Shown in pieces: positions 45,334 through 54,435 of a DNA stretch of 64,000 nucleotides. The translations under genes and the position numbers were made by a program. Positions within the stretch are counted from its first letter, which is position 1. Each line of letters starts with the position of its first letter. The stretch lies in the NCBI RefSeq assembly GCF_029893635.1, contig NZ_JARXYR010000002.1:1029001-1093000 (forward strand), in the 5' to 3' direction. Source of the stretch: Variovorax sp. TBS-050B. Lineage in GTDB: Bacteria; Pseudomonadota; Gammaproteobacteria; Burkholderiales; Burkholderiaceae_C. The notes beneath the pieces were generated by a model, which made no database searches, was not told the origin of the DNA, and saw only the letters and a program-made list of their open reading frames with translations.

Positions 45334-47265
45334 ATGAACGCCCTTCCCTCCCTCCATCGGCCGCTCGCGCGCTGGCTGCTCGGCCTTGCGCTGCTGGGCC
45401 TCGCCGCCGCGGCCAGCGCCCAGCAGGATCCGCCGGGCCGCGTGGCGCGCCTGAACCTGCAGCAGGGCAGCGTGAGCTTCGCGCCCGCGGGCGACGAGCG
45501 CTGGTACGACGCCCAGCCCAACCGCCCGCTCACCACCGGCGACCGGCTCTGGACCGACCGCACGGCGCGCGCCGAAGTCCACATCGGCTCGGCCGCGCTG
45601 CGCATGGACGGCCAGACCCATGTGGAGTTTTCCGAACTCGACGACGACACGGTGCGCCTGACCGCGAACCAGGGCCAGCTGCAGCTGCGCGTGCGCGAGG
45701 AGCTCGCCGGCCAGCGCGTCGAGGTGGACACCGGCAATCTCTCGCTGGTGATCGAGGCGCCGGGCGAATACCGCATCGCCGCCGATCCACGCGGCGACAC
45801 GACGTGGGTCGCCGTGGCCTCGGGCCGCGCCACGCTGCATGGCGAGAACGGTGCATCGCAGCCGCTGGAGGCGCGCCAGCAGCTCATGGTGACCGGCCGC
45901 AACCTGCAGGCGGCCGGCATGGCACCGCCGCTGAACACCGCCTTCGACGCCTGGGTGGCCGAACGCAACCGCGTCGAGGACCAGTCGATCTCCGCGCGCT
46001 ACGTCTCGCGCGAAGTGGTGGGCTACCAGCAGCTCGACGCCTACGGCGACTGGCAGAACGACCCCGGCTACGGCGCGGTCTGGTTCCCGCGCAACGTCGA
46101 TGCCGACTGGGCGCCCTACCGCGACGGCCAGTGGGTCGACATCGCGCCCTGGGGCCTGACCTGGGTCGATGCCGCGCCCTGGGGCTTCGCGCCCTTCCAC
46201 TACGGCCGCTGGGCCCGCATCGGCCCGCGCTGGGCCTGGGTGCCGGGGCGCATCGCGCCGCGGCCGGCGTATTCGCCCGCGCTGGTCGGCTTCGTCGACG
46301 GCCGCAGCGACGTCGGCTGGTTTCCGCTCGCGCCCGGCGAGGCCTGGCGCCCCGGCTACCGCGCGAGCCAGCGCTACCTCGACCGTGTGAACCGCATGGC
46401 CGCATGGCGCGACCGCCAGGCCGAATTCCGCAGCGGCCTCTACGCCAACCAGCAGATGCCCGGCGCCGTGACGGTGCTGCCGGCCGAGCGCTTCGGCCGC
46501 GGCGCGTTCAGCCGGCGCGACCTGGTGCGCCAGCCCGACGAGCGCTTCGTGCGCGCGCCCGTGGTGCCCGTGCCCGGCGTGCCGCTCACCAACTTCGCGC
46601 CCGGCTTCGGCCGCCCGGCCGCGGTGGCACCGCCCGTGCAGCTGGTACAGCGCGAGCAGCGGGAACGGCGCTGGGAGCAGGAGCGCCGGGCGCAGCAGAT
46701 GCAGCAGGCGCAACAGCTCCAGATGCAGCAGCAGCACCAGCAGCTCCAGCAGCAGCGCCAGCAGATGGATTGGCAGCATGAGCAGGGCCGGCGCGAACAG
46801 GACTGGCGCCAGCGCGCCGCGCAGGACCCGTGGCAGGACCGCCAGCAGCGGCAGCAGCAACAGCAGATGCAGATCCAGCAACAGCAGCAACAGGCACGCC
46901 AGCAGCAGGAGATGCAGCAGCGTGCGATCCAGGCGCAGCAGCAGGCGCAGGCGCAACAGCAGCTGATGCAGCAGCAACGCGCGGCCCAGCAGCAGGCATT
47001 GGCCCAGCAACAGATGCTGCGCCAGCAGCAGGAAGCGCAGCAGCGCGCGGCGCAGATGCAGCAGCAACTGCAGGCGCAGCAGCAGGCCCAGCAGAACGCC
47101 GCGCGCCAGGCGCAGGAGGCACAGGTGCGTGCGATGCAGCAGCAGCGCGGCTTCACCGCGCCGCAGCCGCAGCCGCAGCCGCAACCGCGTCCGGGCGTGC
47201 CGGCCCCGGGCGCCGGCGACGATCGCCGCCGCATGATGAGCTCGCCCGACTCGCAGCAGCGCTGA
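45334..47265 (+). CDS. FecR-domain, Trp-rich (DUF6600-like) and Gln-rich secreted protein
   Basis: A 643-residue exported protein. The signal peptide (cleavage after AAAASAQ) leads to a FecR-like beta domain (about 35-165; RVARLNLQQGSVSFAPAG, VHIGSAALRMDGQTHVEF). Residues about 220-360 are Trp-rich with repeated W-x-P/D patterns (DWAPYRDGQWVDIAPWG, WTWVDAAPWGFAPFHYGRW), as in DUF6600 proteins. The C-terminal 230 residues are mostly Gln with Arg and Met (QMQQAQQLQMQQQ...), a coiled-coil or prion-like low-complexity stretch. The function is unknown; FecR-like domains can sense polymers in the periplasm. Divergent from the PEP-binding protein gene, 138 bases apart. Confidence 0.82.
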   Translation: MNALPSLHRPLARWLLGLALLGLAAAASAQQDPPGRVARLNLQQGSVSFAPAGDERWYDAQPNRPLTTGDRLWTDRTARAEVHIGSAALRMDGQTHVEFSELDDDTVRLTANQGQLQLRVREELAGQRVEVDTGNLSLVIEAPGEYRIAADPRGDTTWVAVASGRATLHGENGASQPLEARQQLMVTGRNLQAAGMAPPLNTAFDAWVAERNRVEDQSISARYVSREVVGYQQLDAYGDWQNDPGYGAVWFPRNVDADWAPYRDGQWVDIAPWGLTWVDAAPWGFAPFHYGRWARIGPRWAWVPGRIAPRPAYSPALVGFVDGRSDVGWFPLAPGEAWRPGYRASQRYLDRVNRMAAWRDRQAEFRSGLYANQQMPGAVTVLPAERFGRGAFSRRDLVRQPDERFVRAPVVPVPGVPLTNFAPGFGRPAAVAPPVQLVQREQRERRWEQERRAQQMQQAQQLQMQQQHQQLQQQRQQMDWQHEQGRREQDWRQRAAQDPWQDRQQRQQQQQMQIQQQQQQARQQQEMQQRAIQAQQQAQAQQQLMQQQRAAQQQALAQQQMLRQQQEAQQRAAQMQQQLQAQQQAQQNAARQAQEAQVRAMQQQRGFTAPQPQPQPQPRPGVPAPGAGDDRRRMMSSPDSQQR

Positions 47266-47337
47266 GTTCAGGCAAGCCCCCGCGCCAACGACGCGCCAGG
47301 CCGGCGGCTACAGTCGCCGCCAAGGAGCGTCTTTTCC

Positions 47338-48696
47338 ATGGCCACATTCGACTTCGATCTCTTCGTCATCGGCGGCGGCAGCGGCGGCGTGCGCGCCGCG
47401 CGCATGGCCGCGCAGCGCGGCGCACGCGTGGCGCTCGCTGAGGCGGGCGCGCTCGGCGGCACCTGCGTCAACGTGGGCTGCATCCCGAAGAAGCTCTACA
47501 GCTACGCAGCCGGCTACGCCGAGTCCTTCGAGGAGGCCGCGGGCTACGGCTGGCGGCTGCCGCAGGCGCCGCGCTTCGACTGGGCGCATCTGAAGGCGCA
47601 GCGCGCCAGGGAGATCGCGAGGCTGAACGGCGCGTACGCCGCGCTGCTGAAGAACTCGGGCGTGCAGCTCGTCACCGGATGGGCCCAGCTCGCCGATCCG
47701 CACACCGTCACGGTCGACGGCAGGCGCTACACCGCGAAGAACCTGCTCGTCGCCACCGGCGGCACGCCCTTCGTGCCCGAGATCCCGGGCCGCGAGCATG
47801 CCGTCACCTCCGACGACATGTTCGACCTCGATCCGTTCCCCAAGCGGCTGCTGGTGGTGGGCGGCGGCTACATCGCCTGCGAGTTCGCCTCCATCTTCAA
47901 CGGCCTGGGCGCCCGCGTCACGCAACTGCAGCGCAGCGCGCACCTGCTCACGGGCTTCGACGACGACGTGCGGCAGTTCCTCGCGCACGAGATGGGCAAG
48001 GCCGGCGTCGACGTGCGGCTCAACGTCGAGGCGGCCTCGATCGCGCGCGGCGCCGACGGGCTGGTGGTCACGCTGGCGCGTGGCCAGCAGGTCGAGGCGG
48101 ACACGGTGCTCTTCGCCACCGGCCGCGTGCCCAACACCCGCGAACTGGGCCTCGAGGCCGTGGGCGTGGCGCTCGGCGAACACGGTGCCATCGCGGTCGA
48201 TGCCGACTACCGCAGTTCGGTGCCGTCGATCTACGCGGTCGGCGACGTCTGCACCCGCGTGCCGCTCACGCCGGTGGCGCTGGCGGAGGCGATGGTGGTG
48301 GTCGATGCGCTGTTCGGCGAAGGCCGGCGCCGCCTGGATTACGAATACATCCCCACTGCCGTGTTCACGCATCCGAACATCGGCACCTGCGGCTACACCG
48401 AGACCGATGCGCGCGCGAAGTTCGGCGAGGTCACGGTGTTCTCGAGCGAGTTCAAGTCGCTGCGCCACACGCTCTCGGGTCGCAGCGAGCGCACCTTCAT
48501 GAAACTGGTGGTCGAGAAGGCCACCGACCGCGTGGTCGGCCTGCACATGGTCGGCGCCGAGGCCGGCGAGATCGTGCAGGGCTTCGCGGTCGCGATGCGC
48601 GCGGGTGCGACGAAGGCGATCTTCGACGGCACGGTCGGCATCCATCCGACGGCGGCCGAGGAGTTCGTGACGATGCGCGAGCCCATGCCGGGGTAA
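47338..48696 (+). CDS. gor: Glutathione reductase
   Basis: A 452-residue FAD-dependent disulfide reductase. FAD-binding IGGGSGGVRAARMAAQRG, the redox disulfide GGTCVNVGCIPKKLYSYAA, NAD(P)-binding VVGGGYIACEFASIFNGLG and the C-terminal VGIHPTAAEEFVTM with the catalytic His-Glu pair identify glutathione reductase rather than dihydrolipoamide dehydrogenase. It keeps glutathione reduced using NADPH. Ribosome-binding site AAGGAG. Followed at once by a dispersed repeat. Confidence 0.95.
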   Translation: MATFDFDLFVIGGGSGGVRAARMAAQRGARVALAEAGALGGTCVNVGCIPKKLYSYAAGYAESFEEAAGYGWRLPQAPRFDWAHLKAQRAREIARLNGAYAALLKNSGVQLVTGWAQLADPHTVTVDGRRYTAKNLLVATGGTPFVPEIPGREHAVTSDDMFDLDPFPKRLLVVGGGYIACEFASIFNGLGARVTQLQRSAHLLTGFDDDVRQFLAHEMGKAGVDVRLNVEAASIARGADGLVVTLARGQQVEADTVLFATGRVPNTRELGLEAVGVALGEHGAIAVDADYRSSVPSIYAVGDVCTRVPLTPVALAEAMVVVDALFGEGRRRLDYEYIPTAVFTHPNIGTCGYTETDARAKFGEVTVFSSEFKSLRHTLSGRSERTFMKLVVEKATDRVVGLHMVGAEAGEIVQGFAVAMRAGATKAIFDGTVGIHPTAAEEFVTMREPMPG

Positions 48697-48793
48697 GGGC
48701 TCGCCCCCAGGCTGCGCGCACTTCGTGTCGCTCCTCCTCCCCCCTCTCCGGGGGCAACACCAGCGGCCCGGCGAAGCCGGTTCCGCGGTGTTC
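48697..48793 (+). repeat. Dispersed 3'-UTR repeat, copy after gor
   Basis: Begins right after the gor stop codon. Order: GCCCCCAGGCTGCGCGCACT, TTCGTGTCGCT, C-run/G-run hairpin (CCCCTCTCCGGGGG), CAACACCAG, GGCCCGGCGAAGCCGGTTCC, GCGGTGTTC. The end can fold as a second stem (GAACACCGCGG-like with CAACACC). It is the longest and best-defined of the four copies. Confidence 0.8.
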
Positions 48794-48801
48794 GCGCCCG
48801 A

Positions 48802-49710
48802 TCAGGGTCGATTCGAAGGCTGCCGGCCTTCCAGCAGCTTCACCAGCACCCACAGCACGCGGTTGGCCGGCGTGGGCACGCCGAGCGCTTCGCCGCGCCG
48901 CACGATCAGGCCGTTGAGATGGTCGATCTCGCTCGGCTTGCCGCGCGCGAGGTCCTGCGCGGTCGACGAGTATTGCGAGGGCATGGTCCGCGCGATCGCC
49001 TCCACCGCGGCGCCGGTGTCGCCGACCACCGCGATGCCCTCGGCCTTCGCCACCGCGAGGCATTCGGCCACCACGTCGCGGATGACCTCGGCCACGCCCT
49101 GCCCCTTCACCAGTTCGCCGTAGGGCAGCTGCGTGACGGCGGAGAGCGCGTTGTAGGCGCAGTTCAGCACCAGCTTGGCCCAGAGCGATCCGCGCACGTT
49201 GTCCGAGATCTGCGTCGGCACGCCGGCGGCCTCGAGGTGCCGCGCCACTTCCTCGCTCCGGCGCGACGGCGCGATCACCAGCTCGCCGCGCCCGTGGTGC
49301 TTCACATGGCCCGGACCGGCCATCTCGGTCGCCACGTAGACGACCGCGGCCGCCACGTCGTTCGCCGGCAGCACCGCGCGCACGCGCTCGTCGTTGTCCA
49401 CGCCGTTCTGCAGCGTGAGCACCAGCGCACCGGGCGCGAGATGCGGCCCGATCTGCGCGGCGGCCGCCTCGGTGTCGGTGGATTTCACGCAGAACAGCAC
49501 CAGGTCCGCGCCGCGCGCGGCCGCCGGATCGGTGCTCGCGCCGAGCGGCACCTGCACGTCGAAGCTTCGGGTCTCCAGCCGCAGCCCGCGGGCGCGCACC
49601 GCCTCCACGTGCGACGGCCGGCCGATCAGCACCACCTCGTGCCCCGCGCGCGCCAGCATCGCGCCGTAGTAGCAGCCGACCGCGCCGGCGCCCATGACCG
49701 CAACCTTCAT
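48802..49710 (-). CDS. panE: 2-dehydropantoate 2-reductase
   Basis: NADPH-dependent reduction of ketopantoate to pantoate in pantothenate synthesis. The 302-residue protein has the Rossmann motif VAVMGAGAVGCYYGAMLA, LTLQNGVDNDERV and the substrate region GSLWAKLVLNCAYNALSAVTQ with the catalytic Lys. Several paralogues of this family act on other keto acids, so the role is likely but not certain. Start at 49710 is clear from the motif position. Confidence 0.9.
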   Translation of the reverse strand: MKVAVMGAGAVGCYYGAMLARAGHEVVLIGRPSHVEAVRARGLRLETRSFDVQVPLGASTDPAAARGADLVLFCVKSTDTEAAAAQIGPHLAPGALVLTLQNGVDNDERVRAVLPANDVAAAVVYVATEMAGPGHVKHHGRGELVIAPSRRSEEVARHLEAAGVPTQISDNVRGSLWAKLVLNCAYNALSAVTQLPYGELVKGQGVAEVIRDVVAECLAVAKAEGIAVVGDTGAAVEAIARTMPSQYSSTAQDLARGKPSEIDHLNGLIVRRGEALGVPTPANRVLWVLVKLLEGRQPSNRP

Positions 49711-49789
49711 CGCCGTCCTTTCCATGCATGTGCGAACCAGCCGCGAGGTTAGCGCAGCAGCCGGCGCGGACGCATTGCACAATCCCGCC

Positions 49790-51307
49790 ATGCCCTACAT
49801 GCCCACCTTCGTCGCCCCCGCCCGCTTCACCGATGCCGCCGCCGCCCTCGAACAGGTCAAGGCCATCTACCAGGACGGGCTGGCGCATCTGCGCGCGTCG
49901 ATGCTGCGCTTCGTGGCCGGCGAGGCGCTGCCGGGCCGGGTGCGCGCCTGCTACCCCTACGTGCGGGTGCACACGCACACCGTCACGCGCCACACGCCGC
50001 CGGCCAATGCGGGGCTGAGCTACGGCTTCGTGGCGGGGCCGGGCCGCTACGAGACCACGCTCACGCGGCCGGACCTGTTCTCGCGCTACTACCTCGACCA
50101 GTTCCGGCTGCTGCTCGAGAACCACCAGGTCGAGCTCGAGGTCGGCACCAGCACGCAGCCGATACCGATCCATTTCTCCTTCGCCGAGAACGACCACATC
50201 GAAGGCACCATGAGCGACGAGCGCCGCGCGCTGATGCGCGACGTGTTCGACCTGCCGGACCTGGGCGTGATGGACGACGGCATCGCCAACGGCACCTTCG
50301 AGGCCCAGGCCGGCGAGGCGCAGCCGCTGTCGCTGTTCACGGCGGCGCGGGTCGATTACTCGCTGCACCGGCTGCGCCACTACACCGGCACCGCGCCCGA
50401 GTGGTTCCAGAACTTCGTGCTCTTCACCAACTACCAGTTCTACATCGACGAGTTCGTGCGCCTGGGCCACGAGGCGATGGCCGACGAGCACAGCGAGTAC
50501 GTGGCCTTCATCGAGCCTGGCAACGTGATCACGCGGCGCCGCGGCCTCGCGGCCGGGGCGAGCGCGAACTACGGCGAGCTGCTCGACGGCAGCCAGGGCA
50601 CCGCGCCGCCGCGGCTGCCGCAGATGCCGGCCTACCACCTGGTGCGCGAGGACTGCAGCGGCATCAGCATGGTCAACATCGGCGTGGGCCCGGCCAATGC
50701 CAAGACCATCACCGACCACATCGCGGTGCTGCGCCCGCACGCCTGGATGATGCTGGGCCACTGCGCGGGCCTGCGCAATGCGCAGCAGCTCGGCGACTAC
50801 GTGCTCGCGCATGCCTACGTGCGCGAGGACCATGTGCTCGACGAGGAGCTGCCGCTGTGGGTGCCGATCCCCGCGCTGTCGGAGATCCAGCTCGCGCTCG
50901 AGAAGGCGGTGGCCGACGTCACGCGCTACGAAGGCCCCGACCTGAAGAAGATCATGCGCACCGGCACCGTGGCGAGCACCGACAACCGCAACTGGGAACT
51001 GCTGCCGGGCAACCAGCCGCAGCGCCGCTTCAGCCAGAGCCGCGCGGTCGCGCTCGACATGGAAAGCGCGACCATCGCCGCCAACGGCTTCCGCTTCCGG
51101 GTGCCCTACGGCACGCTGTTGTGCGTGAGCGACAAACCGCTGCACGGCGAGATCAAGCTGCCGGGCATGGCCAACCACTTCTACCGCCAGCGCGTGGAGC
51201 AGCATCTGCGCATCGGCATGCGGGCGATCGACATCCTGCGCCAGCAGGGATCGACCCGGCTGCACAGCCGCAAGCTGCGCAGCTTCGCCGAGGTCGCTTT
51301 TCAGTAA
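49790..51307 (+). CDS. amn: AMP nucleosidase
   Basis: Splits AMP to adenine and ribose-5-phosphate; found in many proteobacteria as part of purine salvage. The 505-residue protein has the N-terminal AMP-nucleosidase domain (YPYVRVHTHTVTRHTPPANAGLSYGFV) and the C-terminal nucleoside-phosphorylase-like domain (MMLGHCAGLRNAQQLGDYVLAHAYVRED, VALDMESATIAANGFRF). Start at 49790 (MPYMPTF) is preferred; upstream reading adds a non-conserved leader. Divergent from panE, 79 bases apart. Confidence 0.95.
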   Translation: MPYMPTFVAPARFTDAAAALEQVKAIYQDGLAHLRASMLRFVAGEALPGRVRACYPYVRVHTHTVTRHTPPANAGLSYGFVAGPGRYETTLTRPDLFSRYYLDQFRLLLENHQVELEVGTSTQPIPIHFSFAENDHIEGTMSDERRALMRDVFDLPDLGVMDDGIANGTFEAQAGEAQPLSLFTAARVDYSLHRLRHYTGTAPEWFQNFVLFTNYQFYIDEFVRLGHEAMADEHSEYVAFIEPGNVITRRRGLAAGASANYGELLDGSQGTAPPRLPQMPAYHLVREDCSGISMVNIGVGPANAKTITDHIAVLRPHAWMMLGHCAGLRNAQQLGDYVLAHAYVREDHVLDEELPLWVPIPALSEIQLALEKAVADVTRYEGPDLKKIMRTGTVASTDNRNWELLPGNQPQRRFSQSRAVALDMESATIAANGFRFRVPYGTLLCVSDKPLHGEIKLPGMANHFYRQRVEQHLRIGMRAIDILRQQGSTRLHSRKLRSFAEVAFQ

Positions 51308-51406
51308 TCGTTGGCACCAGCAAGGGTTTACCCCTAGTCGCGGGTGCATGCGGGCGTCGCAGTTCGCGGAGATCATTCGTTACCTCTCTCCACAACTGTT
51401 AACAAA

Positions 51407-52426
51407 ATGACTCGTTTGACGACTGCGCGCCCTGCGAGCCTTTCCCGCCGCGACTTCACTGCATGGATGGCAGGCGCCGCCGCGGCGGCGGGCACCGGCT
51501 ACGCCGTGTTCCGGGCCGCGCCCGCGCAGGCCGCCGAGCCGCAGCTCTTCGCGAAGCTGCGCATCGTGATCCCCGCCAACGAGGGCGGCGGCTGGGACCA
51601 GACCGGCCGCGCGCTCGGCGCGGCGCTGCTGGCCTCGGGCGCGGTGGGCGAGGTGGTGTACGAGAACATCGGCGGCAAGGGCGGCACCATCGGCCTCGCG
51701 AAGTACGTCGAGAAATACGACGCCGACGCCGAGACGCTGCTGATGAGCGGCATGGTCATGGTGGGCGCCGTGGCGCTGCAGAAGCCGCCGGTCACCATGG
51801 CCCAGGTGGCGCCGGTCGCGCGCCTGACGAGCGACTACGAAGTGGTGGCGGTCAAGGCCGACTCGCCGATCAGGACGCCCAAGGACCTGATCGCCCAGCT
51901 GCGCGCCGACCCCGCCAAGACGGTGATCGCGGGCGGCTCGGCCGGCGGCGTGGACCACATGTACGCCGGCATGCTGGCGCGCGTGGCGGGCAGCACCGCC
52001 AACCTCGTCTACCAGCCGCATCCGGGCGGCGCGCAGGTGGTGGAGTCGCTGGTCTCCGGCAAGGCGGCGGCCGGCATCTCGGGCTTCAGCGAATTCAGCG
52101 AAGGCCTCGCGAGCGGCAAGCTGCGCGCGATCGGCGTGTCGTCGAAGCGGCCGTTCCTCGGCATTCCCTCGGTGCGCGAGCAGGGCGTGGACGCCGACCT
52201 CGCGAACTGGCGCGGCGTGCTCACCGGCAAGAAAGTGCCGGCCGAGCGCAAGGCCGTGCTGCTCCAGGCGGTGCAGCGCGCCACCACCGCCGACGTGTGG
52301 CAGAAGACCATCAAGCGCAACAACTGGGACGCCTACTGGATGGCGGGCAAGGACTTCGAGAGCTTCCTCGAACTCGACCTCGCGATGGCGGGGCCGATCA
52401 TCTACCTGCTCAAGCTCAAGGCCTGA
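51407..52426 (+). CDS. Bug/TctC-family periplasmic solute-binding protein
   Basis: A 339-residue member of the large Bordetella uptake gene (Bug) family. A Tat-type leader (SLSRRDFTAWMAGAAAAAG) is followed by the mature LRIVIPANEGGGWDQTGRALGAALLASG, GGKGGTIGLAKYVEKY, and AGGSAGGVDHMYAGML motifs. Members bind carboxylates or similar small molecules and work with TctAB membrane subunits. No tctA or tctB is adjacent, the usual situation for orphan Bug proteins. The ArsR gene is convergent. Confidence 0.92.
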   Translation: MTRLTTARPASLSRRDFTAWMAGAAAAAGTGYAVFRAAPAQAAEPQLFAKLRIVIPANEGGGWDQTGRALGAALLASGAVGEVVYENIGGKGGTIGLAKYVEKYDADAETLLMSGMVMVGAVALQKPPVTMAQVAPVARLTSDYEVVAVKADSPIRTPKDLIAQLRADPAKTVIAGGSAGGVDHMYAGMLARVAGSTANLVYQPHPGGAQVVESLVSGKAAAGISGFSEFSEGLASGKLRAIGVSSKRPFLGIPSVREQGVDADLANWRGVLTGKKVPAERKAVLLQAVQRATTADVWQKTIKRNNWDAYWMAGKDFESFLELDLAMAGPIIYLLKLKA

Positions 52427-52438
52427 GCGCCCGCAGGT

Positions 52439-53152
52439 TCAGGCGAACAGCTCGGGCAGTTCGCGGCGCGCCTTCGGGGTCAGCGTGAGCGCGCGGCCGT
52501 CGAGCGCCTTCTGCAGCCACCCGCGGCGCAGCGAGAGCTGGAGCCACGCGGCGCCGAGCGCCCCGCCGAGGTGCGGGCGGCGCTCGCTCCAGTCGAGGCA
52601 GGCACAGGCGAAGCGGCGCCGCGAGCGGCGCACCGCGTCGACCTCCACGCCCAGGCTCTCGAGCGCGATCGCGCCTTCCTGCGTGAGCTCGTAGGCGCCG
52701 CTCTGCAGCCCGCTGAGCCAGCCCTGAGCATGGAGCCGGTCGTGCAGCGCCACGCCCACGGTGCCGGCGATGTGGTCGTAGCAGGTGCGCGCGGTGCGCA
52801 GCCGGCTCGGCGTGCTCGGCGCGAAGGGGGCGGCGCGCGGCGCACCCGCCACCACCATCAGGCTCTCGAGCGCGGCGGCGACCTGCTCGCCGGCGAGCCG
52901 GAAGTAGCGGTGCTTGCCCTGCGCGAGCCCTTCGACGAGGCGCTCTTCGCGCAGCCGCGCGAGGTGCGCGCTCGCGGTGGAAGCCGCCACTTCGGCCACG
53001 GCGGCAAGTTCGGTCGCGGTGCGCGCATGGCCGTCCATCAGGCAGGCCAGCATGCGGGCGCGCGCCGGTTCGGCGATCGCGCCGGCCAGCCGGGCGAGCT
53101 GCACGTCGGCATCGGGCAGCGGTGACGACGAGGCGGAAGCGGAGGTGTCCAT
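52439..53152 (-). CDS. ArsR-like winged-helix transcriptional regulator with C-terminal extension
   Basis: A 237-residue regulator. The HTH core (about 20-85) is LAGAIAEPARARMLACLMDGHARTATELAAVAEVAASTASAHLARLREERLVE, typical of ArsR/HlyU-like proteins. The C-terminal 130 residues form a second domain with RTCYDHIAGTVGVALHDRL and CLDWSERRPHLGGALGAAW, containing Cys and His residues that may bind a metal or ligand. It is divergent from the P450 gene (83 bases between start codons), so it probably controls it. Confidence 0.9.
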   Translation of the reverse strand: MDTSASASSSPLPDADVQLARLAGAIAEPARARMLACLMDGHARTATELAAVAEVAASTASAHLARLREERLVEGLAQGKHRYFRLAGEQVAAALESLMVVAGAPRAAPFAPSTPSRLRTARTCYDHIAGTVGVALHDRLHAQGWLSGLQSGAYELTQEGAIALESLGVEVDAVRRSRRRFACACLDWSERRPHLGGALGAAWLQLSLRRGWLQKALDGRALTLTPKARRELPELFA

Positions 53153-53235
53153 GCGCCGATGCTAAGGCGCGGGCGCATCCCACACTTCGCCGGCGAACGA
53201 AGTGTGGCCGCACGGCCGCATGCAGACTGCGGGCC

Positions 53236-54414
53236 ATGAACCACAGCCCCGCTCCTTCGCCCGACGGCATGCCCGCCGACCCCGTCGCGGCCGTCACGCA
53301 TGCCGATCCCTATCCGTTCTATGCAGCGCTTCGCGCCGGTCCGCCGCTCGCGTGGAACGACACGCTCCGGCTCTGGGTCGCGAGCCGCGCGGAGGTGATC
53401 GAGCCGCTGCTGCTCGCGCACGGCGCGCTGCGCGTGCGGCCCGCGGCCGAGCCGGTGCCGCGCGCGATCGCGGGCAGCGCCGCAGGCGAGGTGTTCGGGC
53501 ACCTGGTGCGCATGAACGACGGCGCGGCCCACCAGGCCCACAAGCCCGCGCTGCAGCGCTCGCTCGCCGGGCTCGACCTCGAGGCCGCGCATGCGGCGGC
53601 CCTGCGGGTGGCGCAGGCGTTGCCGCTCCAACCCCTGTCCGAAGCGCTCTTCTCCGTGCCCGTGCGCACCGTCGCCCATCTGCTCGGCTTCGCGGACGAA
53701 GCGCTGCCGCAGGCCGACCGATGGATGCGCGATTTCGTCGCCTGCCTGTCGCCGCTCTCCGATGCGGCCCAGTTGGAGGCCGCCTCGGCCGCGGCCGCCG
53801 AACTCATGGCGCGCTTCGAGGAACTGGCCGCGAGCGCCGCGCCGCGCCACGGCACGCTGCTGGCGCAGGTGCGCGAGGCGCATCCGGCCGGCACGCCGGC
53901 CTCGCGCGCGCTGCTCGCGAACCTGGTCGGGCTGCTCTCGCAGACCTGCGATGCGACCGCGGGCCTGCTCGGCAACAGCCTCGTCGCGCTGCTGCGCGAG
54001 CCTGCGCTCCAGGAGCAGGCCGCGCCCACGCGCGCGCTGCTGCGCGCGGTGGTGGAAGAAACGGCGCGCCACGATGCGCCGGTGCAGAACACGCGGCGCT
54101 TCGTGGCCGCGCCGGTCACGCTCGCGGGCACGCAGCTCGCCGCGGGCGATGCGGTGCTGCTGGTGCTCGCGGCCGCGAACCGCGATCCCGCGTTCAATCC
54201 CGAGCCGGACGATTTCTCGCTGGTTCGCGCGCGCCGCAGGACGCTGGGCTTCGGCCACGGCGTGCATGCCTGCCCGGGCCAGGCGCTGGCCTGCGCGCTC
54301 GCGGCCGCGGGACTCGAGGCGCTGCTGAAGCGCACGCCCGATCTCGCGGCCCTGCGCGCGCGCGGCTGGCACTACCGCCCCTCGGCCAACGCGCGCATTC
54401 CCGTCTTTCACTGA
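53236..54414 (+). CDS. Cytochrome P450
   Basis: A 392-residue soluble P450. The helix K ExxR is in VVEETARHDAPVQNTRR, and the haem-thiolate loop is LGFGHGVHACPGQALA with the axial Cys. The helix I segment (LSQTCDATAGLLGNSLVAL) lacks the usual acid-Thr pair (A/G-G-x-D/E-T), which may mean an unusual oxygen-activation path. Ferredoxin partners are not adjacent (a 2Fe-2S protein is 30 kb away). The substrate is unknown; the divergent ArsR gene is the likely regulator. Confidence 0.92.
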   Translation: MNHSPAPSPDGMPADPVAAVTHADPYPFYAALRAGPPLAWNDTLRLWVASRAEVIEPLLLAHGALRVRPAAEPVPRAIAGSAAGEVFGHLVRMNDGAAHQAHKPALQRSLAGLDLEAAHAAALRVAQALPLQPLSEALFSVPVRTVAHLLGFADEALPQADRWMRDFVACLSPLSDAAQLEAASAAAAELMARFEELAASAAPRHGTLLAQVREAHPAGTPASRALLANLVGLLSQTCDATAGLLGNSLVALLREPALQEQAAPTRALLRAVVEETARHDAPVQNTRRFVAAPVTLAGTQLAAGDAVLLVLAAANRDPAFNPEPDDFSLVRARRRTLGFGHGVHACPGQALACALAAAGLEALLKRTPDLAALRARGWHYRPSANARIPVFH

Positions 54415-54435
54415 CGGGAAGCCGAGCGCGCGCTG

